NCBI GenBank assembly: GCA_021298575.1
Contig: JAJTFM010000051.1
Location: 1 to 45,605 of the forward strand
Reading direction: 5' to 3'
From: Saprospiraceae bacterium
Lineage (GTDB): Bacteria; Bacteroidota; Bacteroidia; Chitinophagales; Saprospiraceae
Length of the DNA: 45,605 nucleotides
Positions within the stretch are counted from its first letter, which is position 1, and each line of letters opens with the position of its first letter. The translations under genes were made by a program, and so were the position numbers. Below, piece by piece: positions 7,613 through 14,703 of this stretch. The notes under the pieces are model-generated. The model did not search any database and was not told where the DNA came from. It saw only the letters and a program-made list of their open reading frames with translations.

Positions 7613-8881
7613 TCAAATATCATCTCGCTCTATCGGACAGGTCATGCAGTGGCTTCCCCCGCGCGCACGCGAGAGCTCGTTGGACGGTATGGTGATAATG
7701 GTATTTTCCACTTTGTCGGGATCGGTTTTGCCGTTGTCTATCTCGCGCAGCAGCTTTTCGGCACCCACAACCCTGTATCCGAAGTCTTTGAATGCTTTTT
7801 CAGTTGCCGGGTTCCGGTCATAGGTGATAGCCACACCCGGCTTCAGTGCAACCAGATTACACCCGTCTGTCCATTGTTCCCGTTCCTGATAAGGCGTTTC
7901 TCCGCGGCCAGCCCAGATAAACTCCATTTTCGGGTTCACTTCCGCCAGCAGGAAATCTTTCAGACTGGCGTATTCAACCTCTTCGCCGTTTGAACGGTGA
8001 ACCTCTACATACGACCCAAGTCCATCCTGTACAATAGGTTTGTAACCTACCATGTGGTTGTGGTTTATCTGGGTAAACACGGTGTCAATGTGCATATACG
8101 TGCGTTCCGCAGGAATATTTACCTGTACCACGTTATTGATGATACCTCTGTCGAACAAATAGTTTTTAACCATCTGAAAAGCATATTCATTGGTGCGCTC
8201 CGAACAGCCAATGAGCAGATAGTCCTTGTGAAGCATCATGACATCACCACCCTCAATACTGATGGTTTCACCACGCTTGTTGGGCGGAAATTTGTCCACC
8301 CGGTTCAGATTGATGGTTTTGCCATCCGATTTAAGCCGGCGGAATATGGGGTGGCTGCCAAAAATGAGCCTTGTCAGGAAGTTTTCCCTGAATCGGGCCG
8401 ATTTGTTGGCTTTCGTGATGAGCACATATTCCTTGACCATAACCGCAATGTCGCGGGTGAAAATCAGGTTGGGAATCGGATCAAAAAGAATACGATCCTC
8501 AGGCTCAAGATAACCCGTAATCAGCGTGTCGGCCAGTTGCTCGGGCGACAAACCCGCCAGTCGGGGTATAAACGAGTAGGGTAGCTCCTCAAAGTCCACA
8601 ATCTTGTTGATCACCTCGTACCGGCTCTCCTCATTGCGCGTGCTTTCTGCTAACAGATCCCTGATTTCATATACATTCTCCTTGCCAACGAATGCACGAA
8701 GCACGTCGGTGAAAATATCGTGTTCATCCTGCATGTTTGGCAGGTGAACAATATCGTCGAAAAGCAACTCTCCTGCTCTTTTGGGCGTAATACGGGCTAT
8801 ACCTTCATCCGGACGGTGAACAATTACTTTTCTGAGTTTACCAATTTCTGATGATGCGTAAATGCGACTGTTGGCGTCCAT
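7613..8881 (-). CDS. arcA: Arginine deiminase
   Basis: Cytoplasmic enzyme converting L-arginine to L-citrulline and ammonia. The 422-residue length is normal. Active-site features of the guanidino-group-modifying superfamily are visible: FTRDIA near residue 140, IEGGD, the HID segment in TYMHIDTVF, and the nucleophile Cys412 in GGSHCMTCP. The ATG at 8881 is followed by the usual beginning, IGKLRKVIVHRP. No ornithine carbamoyltransferase, carbamate kinase or arginine/ornithine antiporter is adjacent, so it does not look like a complete ADI fermentation operon. It may serve arginine catabolism or acid tolerance. It is transcribed alone on the minus strand. Confidence 0.95.
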   Translation of the reverse strand: MDANSRIYASSEIGKLRKVIVHRPDEGIARITPKRAGELLFDDIVHLPNMQDEHDIFTDVLRAFVGKENVYEIRDLLAESTRNEESRYEVINKIVDFEELPYSFIPRLAGLSPEQLADTLITGYLEPEDRILFDPIPNLIFTRDIAVMVKEYVLITKANKSARFRENFLTRLIFGSHPIFRRLKSDGKTINLNRVDKFPPNKRGETISIEGGDVMMLHKDYLLIGCSERTNEYAFQMVKNYLFDRGIINNVVQVNIPAERTYMHIDTVFTQINHNHMVGYKPIVQDGLGSYVEVHRSNGEEVEYASLKDFLLAEVNPKMEFIWAGRGETPYQEREQWTDGCNLVALKPGVAITYDRNPATEKAFKDFGYRVVGAEKLLREIDNGKTDPDKVENTIITIPSNELSRARGGSHCMTCPIERDDI

Positions 8882-8933
8882 AAATTATTGTTTGGTGAAA
8901 TACTGGCAGGGTAACCGGAAATCTCCGGCACCG

Positions 8934-8941
8934 CAAAAGTA
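8934..8941 (-). promoter_or_regulatory. -7 box (TACTTTTG on minus strand) for arcA
   Basis: The minus strand reads TACTTTTG 53 bases upstream of the arcA start codon, fitting TAnnTTTG. No convincing -33 box. A short CCGG hairpin (8915-8928) lies between it and the gene. Confidence 0.4.
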
Positions 8942-9099
8942 GGCCCAAATTGTCTGATTTTCCTACGTCCGGCCTGTGAATAGTGCTGCTTTTGTAATTC
9001 TTGTCGTTTAGTTGTACCTGTTATCACTTTCATATAAGAGATTTGCAGCCCAAACACTCTCTTCCTTTCACTGCTTCTGAAGTTAACAAACTGGAAAAT

Positions 9100-11340
9100 A
9101 TGCGCCCTCTGATTCTTCCGCTCGCACTTTCACTGATCTCGGCCCTCAGTTGTGGCAAAAGCGCCCCCGACCCCAATGGCCCGAAAAAGACAGACGGAGA
9201 TCTGAAAATGATCAAAAATCTGGAGTATGTCAGAAACAGCATTACGCATCCGGCCAACGTATATGCCGCCGATGCCAAACTGAATTACCTGGAATCGCAA
9301 ATCAGTCAGACCAAAGACCCGAAAATGAAAACCGAATTGCTGACCAAAAAAGCAGCCGTTCTGCTCGAAGCCGGCAAAGAGGCCGAATCGGTGGCTTTGT
9401 ACGATCAACTGATTGCCGAAGCCGGCAGCGACAAGGCGGCTGTCAGGGCACTCCGACCTTTTCTCGGCATGGCCTGCCTGCGTCTGGCCGAACGCTCCAA
9501 TTGTATCAACTCGCACGCCGATGGTGCCTGTATTATGCCGATTCAGGGAGGAGGTGTTCACAACGATAAAACGCCCGCACGCAGGGCACTGGAAACATTC
9601 ACCGCTGTGATGAATGAAAATCCCGACGACCTCGATTCCCGGTGGCTGCTCAATCTCGCCGGCATGACGCTCGGTGAATATCCCGCCGGAATACCTCCCC
9701 GATGGCTCATCCCCGGCCTCGACAAACCGGATCAGGTAGCTGTCAAGCCTTTCACGGATATTGCTGCCGATCTGAAACTCGATGTCAAAAACAGGGGTGG
9801 GGGAGTGATTTTGGATGATTTTGACAATGATGGCATGCTCGATATTGTTTCTTCTGCCTGGGATCTGACCGATCCGCTGCACTACTTCCACAATAACGGT
9901 GATGGTTCCTTTACTGATGCATCCAGATCGTCAGGACTGGCGGCCTTTACCGGAGGGATCAATATTATGCAGACCGATTACAATAACGACGGTTATATTG
10001 ATATATATGTGTGTCGCGGTGCCTGGCAGGGTATGTCAGGATTCGGCGAACAGCCCAACTCCCTGATCAGGAATAATGGCGACGGCACATTCACCGATGT
10101 AACCATCGAGGCAAAGATGTTGTCGTATCGCCCCTGTCAGTCGGCTGTCTGGAATGATTTCAATCGCGATGGCTGGCTCGACCTGTTTGTAGGTAACGAA
10201 ACCACCGAACCTCAGCATCTGTACCCTTGCGAACTCTATATTAATAATCAGGATGGTACCTTTACCAACGTGGCATCACCGCAGGGGCTGAATATCATCT
10301 CTTTCGTAAAAGGTGTCACTTCCGGCGATTTCGATAACGACGGGTGGCCCGATATTTTCCTGTCGTGCCTCAATGGCGACAAGTTTCTTCTCAAAAATAA
10401 AGGTATTCAGGGCAAAGTACCCGCCTTCGAAGATGTGACGGCCCGCGCCGGTATCGAAAAAGCCAACACTTTCGCCACCTTCTTCTTCGACTACGATAAC
10501 GACGGCAACCTCGATATCTTTATGTGTAACTACAGCTTCGACCGGCAGCTTTCCTACTATGCAGCCAAAGAAGCCCTGAAGTCCTCAGCTTCACCAGAGG
10601 GTAAAATGTACCTGTATCGCAATGATGGAAACGGTGCGTTCACCAATATGGCCCCTTCCATGCAGGTTAACCAGATAATATATGCCATGGGAAACAACTT
10701 TGGCGACTTCGACAACGACGGCTGGCTGGATATGTACATGGCCACAGGAAACCCGTCGTACCAGTCGGTGATACCCAATAAACTCTATAAAAATCTGGGA
10801 GGAAAAGACTTTGCAGATGTTACGACCAGTGCCCGTGTCGGAAATCTGCAGAAAGGACACGGTGTAGCCTTCGTTGACCTCAACAACAACGGCGACCAGG
10901 ATATATTCGTGGATATGGGCGGCGCTTACAAAGGAGACGCCTATTATACATCCTTCTTCCTCAATCCCGGCCAAAACGGAAATAACTGGATTACTGTTCA
11001 ACTGGAAGGGAAAAAGACCAACAGAGCTGCTATCGGCACCCGACTGTTACTAAAGGTTACTGAAAATGGAGTTCAGCGCACCATATACCGGGATGTTAAC
11101 TCGGGCGGCAGTTTCGGCAGTTCCCCCCTGCGCAGGGAAATTGGCATAGGTGCAGCTACCGTAATTGACGAACTCACGGTGACCTGGCCCGTTTCCGGAG
11201 AGGTACAGACATTCAGAAATATCCAGCCCCGCCAGTTCATCAAAATTACTGAAGGAGAGCAGAATACTGAGGTGCTGGATATAAAACCGCTCGTCTTCCG
11301 CAGAACAGACGGCACTGTTCCCATGTGCGCGCCCAGGTGA
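9100..11340 (+). CDS. CRTAC1-type lipoprotein with VCBS/FG-GAP repeats and ASPIC/UnbV domain
   Basis: A 746-residue predicted lipoprotein. From the ATG at 9100 it starts with a signal peptide ending in the lipobox ALSC, so the mature protein is anchored by Cys; the upstream frame would hide this signal. Residues about 30-200 are helical and TPR-like. At least seven Ca-binding-type repeats follow, with the pattern DFDNDGxxDIF (for example DFDNDGMLDIVSS and DYNNDGYIDIYV), forming a beta-propeller. The C-terminus is an ASPIC/UnbV domain (NWITVQLEGKKTNRAAIG through LTVTWPVSGEVQTF). Such proteins are exported and common in Bacteroidota; precise roles are mostly unknown, with carbohydrate or surface binding proposed. 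It is a single-gene unit. Confidence 0.9.
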   Translation: MRPLILPLALSLISALSCGKSAPDPNGPKKTDGDLKMIKNLEYVRNSITHPANVYAADAKLNYLESQISQTKDPKMKTELLTKKAAVLLEAGKEAESVALYDQLIAEAGSDKAAVRALRPFLGMACLRLAERSNCINSHADGACIMPIQGGGVHNDKTPARRALETFTAVMNENPDDLDSRWLLNLAGMTLGEYPAGIPPRWLIPGLDKPDQVAVKPFTDIAADLKLDVKNRGGGVILDDFDNDGMLDIVSSAWDLTDPLHYFHNNGDGSFTDASRSSGLAAFTGGINIMQTDYNNDGYIDIYVCRGAWQGMSGFGEQPNSLIRNNGDGTFTDVTIEAKMLSYRPCQSAVWNDFNRDGWLDLFVGNETTEPQHLYPCELYINNQDGTFTNVASPQGLNIISFVKGVTSGDFDNDGWPDIFLSCLNGDKFLLKNKGIQGKVPAFEDVTARAGIEKANTFATFFFDYDNDGNLDIFMCNYSFDRQLSYYAAKEALKSSASPEGKMYLYRNDGNGAFTNMAPSMQVNQIIYAMGNNFGDFDNDGWLDMYMATGNPSYQSVIPNKLYKNLGGKDFADVTTSARVGNLQKGHGVAFVDLNNNGDQDIFVDMGGAYKGDAYYTSFFLNPGQNGNNWITVQLEGKKTNRAAIGTRLLLKVTENGVQRTIYRDVNSGGSFGSSPLRREIGIGAATVIDELTVTWPVSGEVQTFRNIQPRQFIKITEGEQNTEVLDIKPLVFRRTDGTVPMCAPR

Positions 11341-11343
11341 AAA

Positions 11344-11363
11344 GTGTTAAAATATTTTCACAC
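11344..11363. other. 20-base near-perfect palindrome downstream of the VCBS gene
   Basis: GTGTTAAAATATTTTCACAC is self-complementary except for one mismatched pair. It starts 4 bases after the VCBS gene stop and lies about 58 bases before the next gene's -7 box. It could be a protein-binding dyad or the stem of a transcript end. No U-run follows. Confidence 0.3.
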
Positions 11364-11399
11364 AAAGCGTTATTTCAACATTAAACCGCAATGCAAACC

Positions 11400-11429
11400 T
11401 TGTGAGAAAACAGATACAGGGTACATTTG
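11400..11429 (+). promoter_or_regulatory. Promoter for the outer-membrane-like protein gene
   Basis: TTG at 11400-11402, then 19 bases, then TACATTTG at 11422-11429. This matches the Bacteroidota -33/-7 layout and predicts a leader of roughly 35 bases before the ATG at 11471. Confidence 0.5.
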
Positions 11430-11470
11430 CTCCGTAAACATCAATCAAATCACTAAAACTATTCTTCACC

Positions 11471-12016
11471 ATGAAGTTCGCCAAATTAGTCGCCATTGCT
11501 TTTCTTTTCATCGTTTCAAAGCTGAGTGCCCAAACTGAGTTGAAAGTCAACCCGCTGGGACTTCTTTTCGGCTCTCCCGATGTGTCCGCCGAATTTCGCC
11601 TGAACGACAACATGGGTATCGAGCCATTCATCGGATATACCTCCCGCAAGTTCGCAGCCGATGCTGTCAGGATTTCTGCAATAAATGCCGGCGGATCGTT
11701 CAAGTACTATTTCAATCCGCAAAAGGGATTCGACAGGTTTTATGCAGGCGCCTATACCCGCTTCAATGCAGGAAGTGCCGAGGAGACAGAGACAGAAACA
11801 CAGGCCAGCTATACAAGAATGTCTCTGGGTTTTCAGATTGGTCAGAAGTGGGTTTCAAAGCAAAATATAGTCTTTGAACTCGCTTTCGGCGTAGGCCGTG
11901 CCTTCATAAACAACCTCGAAGACCCGAACGGCGAAATCACAGACTTTAATTTTGATCTCGATCTGATGGGCCGTTTTGCAGTGGGCTACCGCTTCGGTGG
12001 AAGTTCCAAAAAGTAA
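11471..12016 (+). CDS. Small secreted, outer-membrane beta-barrel-like protein (DUF3575-like)
   Basis: A 181-residue protein with a signal peptide (MKFAKLVAIAFLFIVSKLSAQ, cleavage after SAQ). The rest alternates polar and hydrophobic residues as in an 8-stranded barrel and contains the opening ELKVNPLGLLFGSPDVSAE and a C-terminal strand DLMGRFAVGYRFG. This resembles DUF3575-type Bacteroidota proteins, though I cannot run a profile. An acidic loop (EETETET) lies mid-protein. It has its own promoter and a strong terminator, so it is monocistronic. Function unknown. Confidence 0.75.
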   Translation: MKFAKLVAIAFLFIVSKLSAQTELKVNPLGLLFGSPDVSAEFRLNDNMGIEPFIGYTSRKFAADAVRISAINAGGSFKYYFNPQKGFDRFYAGAYTRFNAGSAEETETETQASYTRMSLGFQIGQKWVSKQNIVFELAFGVGRAFINNLEDPNGEITDFNFDLDLMGRFAVGYRFGGSSKK

Positions 12017-12042
12017 GCCGGAAACTCCGGCTATTCAATGTG

Positions 12043-12078
12043 AAGGGCAACCGGAGTACAACCGGTTGCCCTTTTTGT
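12043..12078 (+). terminator. Strong rho-independent terminator
   Basis: AAGGGCAACCGG (12043-12054) and CCGGTTGCCCTT (12062-12073) form a perfect 12-bp stem around a 7-base loop, followed by a T-rich stretch. It closes the outer-membrane-like gene and insulates the act-cox promoter region. Confidence 0.9.
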
Positions 12079-12109
12079 TGTGTTATACTTGTTTTTTCTC
12101 TCTTATGAA

Positions 12110-12140
12110 TTTGGAAACCTACGCTGCTTATATACCTTTG
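12110..12140 (+). promoter_or_regulatory. Distal promoter P1 upstream of actA
   Basis: TTTG at 12110-12113, a 19-base spacer, then TACCTTTG at 12133-12140. This is one of the best -33/-7 matches in the window. Transcription would start near 12147, 187 bases upstream of the actA start codon. Confidence 0.6.
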
Positions 12141-12146
12141 CGCCGC

Positions 12147-12233
12147 TTTTTGAAATCAAAGTAAAGACGTGTGCCTTGAACGAATTTAAAGTGTATCTAA
12201 ATAAGGCAGTAATTACACGTGCAGTCTTTTTTT
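12147..12233 (+). ncRNA. Candidate small RNA or attenuated leader between P1 and the act-cox operon
   Basis: Downstream of P1 the sequence can fold into a long hairpin. AAAGAC and ACGTGT with GCCTT (12163-12177) face AAGGC (12203-12207), ACACGT (12215-12220) and GTCTTT (12224-12229), with a small bulge on the 3' side; the AC at 12167-12168 is shared by two alternative pairings. A run of seven Ts ends at 12233. This resembles a terminator, so the unit could make an RNA of about 85 bases or attenuate the act-cox operon. A second promoter follows immediately. No ORF is seen here. Purely sequence-based. Confidence 0.45.
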
Positions 12234-12256
12234 AGTACGCACCGTTTTTACCTTTG
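12227..12256 (+). promoter_or_regulatory. Proximal promoter P2 of the act-cox operon
   Basis: TACCTTTG at 12249-12256 is an exact TAnnTTTG match. The -33 position 18 bases upstream reads only TTTT. Predicted leader is about 70 bases before actA. Confidence 0.5.
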
Positions 12257-12333
12257 CATCGACAAAATGCTAATAATCCCGAAACAAAACAATTCGGGAA
12301 GCTTTTCGAGAAAATCAATCTACGTCCGCTAAT

Positions 12334-13746
12334 ATGCAGCTGAAACGCATTTGCTGGGTTTTTACGCTCCTCATCGCCGCAACGCTCTCCCTCCATGCAG
12401 GGCCCACAAGAGAAGCCGGTAAAGAACTTTTTGGCGCTAACTGCGCTGCCTGTCATGCCAAGGACATGAAGACAGCTTCTACCGGCCCTGCTTTGGCAGG
12501 CTTGGAGGAGCGCTGGGCCGGTTATCCGAGAAAAGATCTTTACGACTGGATTCGCAATTCTCAGGCACTCATCGGCAAGGGCCACCCCCGTGCCAAAGAA
12601 CTCTGGGAAAAGTACAAGCCAACTGTGATGAACAGTTTCCCTGGTCTTACTGATGAGCAGATCGAAAGTCTCCTTCTTTATATCAAGGAACCTGTAGTTG
12701 CAGTTCCAGGTGCTGCAGGTGCCCCGGGCTCCGAGCAGGTCAAGGAAGCCGAGAGTCTCCCCTGGTTTTATATAGGTTTGGTAACAGGTCTCCTGCTGCT
12801 TGCCTTTGCTCTGATGCGCATTGTTGACAATCTCAATAATGTGGCACGTGTCCGCGATGGCAAATCTCCCATTTACCGCACTATGCGTGATATTCTGACT
12901 ACCAAGGGTGCTATAGCATTCCTGGTGTTCGGTCTCATACTGGTGTTTGGTTACAAAACGGTGGACAATGCGACGCGTATGGGTCGCGAGCAGGGCTATA
13001 TGCCGACTCAGCCGATTAACTTCAGCCACAAAACACACGCTGGCACGCACAAAATTGACTGCCAGTATTGCCATGATACAGCACGCCGCTCCAAGCATGC
13101 ATCCGTACCGGCTACCAACACCTGTATGAATTGTCACTCGGCAATCAAAGTAGGTTCAGTGGGAGGCACCAAGGAACTGACCAAAATTTTCGCTTCCATA
13201 GGTTTCGACCCTTCTGCCAACCGCTATATTTCTGATTATGAGAACCTGAGCGAGAAACAGATCGAAGATGTTTACAAGAAATGGATCGGCCAGCAGTATA
13301 TGGAGAAGAACAGCCTTCCCGCACTCGATGAAGCAGGCAAAAGCACTGTCGAGGCAGAGTGGGATGGTATTGTAAAAGCACTGAAAGAAGATTCCAACGG
13401 GAAAATTCAGGGTCCAATTGAGTGGGTTCGTATCCATAACCTCCCCGATCACGCCTACTTCAACCACGCCCAGCACGTTTCTGTCGGTCAGGTTGAATGT
13501 CAAAAATGCCACGGACCTGTACAGGAAATGGATGTTGTTTACCAGTACTCTACTTTGGGTATGGGCTGGTGTATCACCTGCCACAGCGAAACTGAAGTTA
13601 AATTCAAAGACAACGGTTTCTATGCACAGTACAATCAGGAGTACATCAAAATGCACAAGAGTCTTGTGAAAAAACCGGAATCCGAGATGGAGAAAGTCAC
13701 CGTCGAAGATATCGGAGGCCTCGAGTGTCAAAAATGTCACTATTGA
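12334..13746 (+). CDS. actA: Alternative Complex III subunit ActA, multiheme cytochrome c
   Basis: The periplasmic electron-exit subunit of ACIII (menaquinol:cytochrome c/oxidase oxidoreductase). The 470-residue protein starts with a signal sequence (residues 1-22) and has six CxxCH heme motifs, at about 37-41, 243-247, 264-268, 389-393, 413-417 and 465-469. The first lies in an N-terminal monoheme cytochrome domain, followed by two hydrophobic segments (145-163 and 192-208) and the classic pentaheme domain. The last heme motif ends one residue before the stop. The original ActA family is pentaheme, so the front domain looks like an addition. It is the first gene of the act-cox operon; actB follows with its ATG 57 bases downstream. 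Confidence 0.93.
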   Translation: MQLKRICWVFTLLIAATLSLHAGPTREAGKELFGANCAACHAKDMKTASTGPALAGLEERWAGYPRKDLYDWIRNSQALIGKGHPRAKELWEKYKPTVMNSFPGLTDEQIESLLLYIKEPVVAVPGAAGAPGSEQVKEAESLPWFYIGLVTGLLLLAFALMRIVDNLNNVARVRDGKSPIYRTMRDILTTKGAIAFLVFGLILVFGYKTVDNATRMGREQGYMPTQPINFSHKTHAGTHKIDCQYCHDTARRSKHASVPATNTCMNCHSAIKVGSVGGTKELTKIFASIGFDPSANRYISDYENLSEKQIEDVYKKWIGQQYMEKNSLPALDEAGKSTVEAEWDGIVKALKEDSNGKIQGPIEWVRIHNLPDHAYFNHAQHVSVGQVECQKCHGPVQEMDVVYQYSTLGMGWCITCHSETEVKFKDNGFYAQYNQEYIKMHKSLVKKPESEMEKVTVEDIGGLECQKCHY

Positions 13747-13803
13747 TTGTTCCAAAACCAACCCCGCAGACCACAATACACAAACCAGCACCTTTTTCAA
13801 TAT

Positions 13804-14661
13804 ATGCACCACGATAACGGTATTTGGGTAAGCACCGAAGATCTGAGCCGCGAAGAATCCTTCCTGCAGTCAGCAGAGCGCGAGTTCTCGGTCGAAACTA
13901 TTGACCAGACCGACGGTAAATGGCAAACAAACCGCCGCGATTTCCTCAAACTGATGGGATTCGGTCTCGGCGCTGCTACTGTAGCTGCCTCCTGCGAGAT
14001 TCCTGTCAAAAAGGCAATTCCTTATGTCACTAAACCCGACGAAATTGTTCCCGGTGTAGCTAATTACTATGCCTCGAGTTTCGTCAACGGCGGTGATTAC
14101 TGCGCGGTGCTGGTCAAAACCCGCGAAGGCCGCCCGATTAAAATTGAGGGCAATTCACTCAGCAGTGTAACTAAAGGCGGTACAAGCGCCCGCGCACAGG
14201 CATCTGTACTCAGCCTGTACGATAACCGCCGTATTCAGTTCGCCGGCAAGGTTAAAGACGGTCAGGTAGAAAAAACCGACTGGTCCAAACTTGACGCCGA
14301 AGTAAAAGAGAAGCTCGCCGCAGGTGGAAATATCCGTGTTATCACAAACACGATCCTCAGCCCTACGGCAAAGAAAGCACTCGGTGAATTCCTGGCGAAG
14401 TATCCGACCGCTTCAGTAGTTACCTACGACCCTGTTTCTGCCTCTGCACTCGTTGCAGCAAATGAGCAGTGCTTTGGTGTCGCAGCTGTTCCCGACTACC
14501 GCTTCGATGTAGCTGAAGTTATCGTGTCATTCGGTGCCGACTTCCTCGGAACGTGGATTAGCCCGGTTGAATACGCCCGCTCTTACTCTGCCAACCGCAA
14601 GGTGTCTGCCAAGAAAGGCGCAAAGATGTCGCGCCATTATCAGGTGGAAACACACATGTAG
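13804..14661 (+). CDS. actB: ActB, N-terminal fragment (interrupted by in-frame TAG)
   Basis: First part of the ACIII subunit ActB, an iron-sulfur protein related to molybdopterin oxidoreductases but without the cofactor in characterised members. The ATG at 13804 (MHHDNGIWVSTEDL) was chosen over a TTG at 13747 that directly abuts the actA stop. A Tat motif, NRRDFLKLMGFG, is followed by a possible lipobox Cys (AASC). The frame runs 285 codons, through ISPVEYARSYSANRKVS and SRHYQVETHM, then meets TAG at 14659-14661. The frame stays open after the TAG and continues as recognisable ActB. Family members normally carry several dozen residues between these two points that are absent here, so the stop coincides with an apparent deletion. 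A real mutation or an assembly error are both possible. Confidence 0.85.
   Translation: MHHDNGIWVSTEDLSREESFLQSAEREFSVETIDQTDGKWQTNRRDFLKLMGFGLGAATVAASCEIPVKKAIPYVTKPDEIVPGVANYYASSFVNGGDYCAVLVKTREGRPIKIEGNSLSSVTKGGTSARAQASVLSLYDNRRIQFAGKVKDGQVEKTDWSKLDAEVKEKLAAGGNIRVITNTILSPTAKKALGEFLAKYPTASVVTYDPVSASALVAANEQCFGVAAVPDYRFDVAEVIVSFGADFLGTWISPVEYARSYSANRKVSAKKGAKMSRHYQVETHM
14659..14661 (+). other. In-frame amber codon at an apparent deletion junction in actB
   Basis: TAG interrupts a frame that is otherwise continuous from 13804 to 16779. The codons after it (from 14662) encode SARGKSLVVCGSNN, a normal internal ActB segment. This is in the middle of the molybdopterin-like domain, not at the B1/B2 boundary where some lineages have two separate genes. 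Confidence 0.8.
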
Positions 14662-14703
14662 TCCGCCCGCGGTAAATCACTGGTAGTATGCGGTTCCAAT
14701 AAT

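Noticed and set aside
9130-9891. 253-codon minus-strand frame opposite the VCBS lipoprotein
   Set aside because: It lies wholly within a gene with strong repeat motifs on the plus strand.
12147-12333. Short coding gene in the actA leader
   Set aside because: No ORF with a plausible start and useful length is seen; the sequence is better explained as structured RNA and promoters.
12232-13137. 301-codon minus-strand frame over the actA promoter and 5' half
   Set aside because: It runs antisense through heme motifs of actA and covers the P2 promoter; no start signal or domain.
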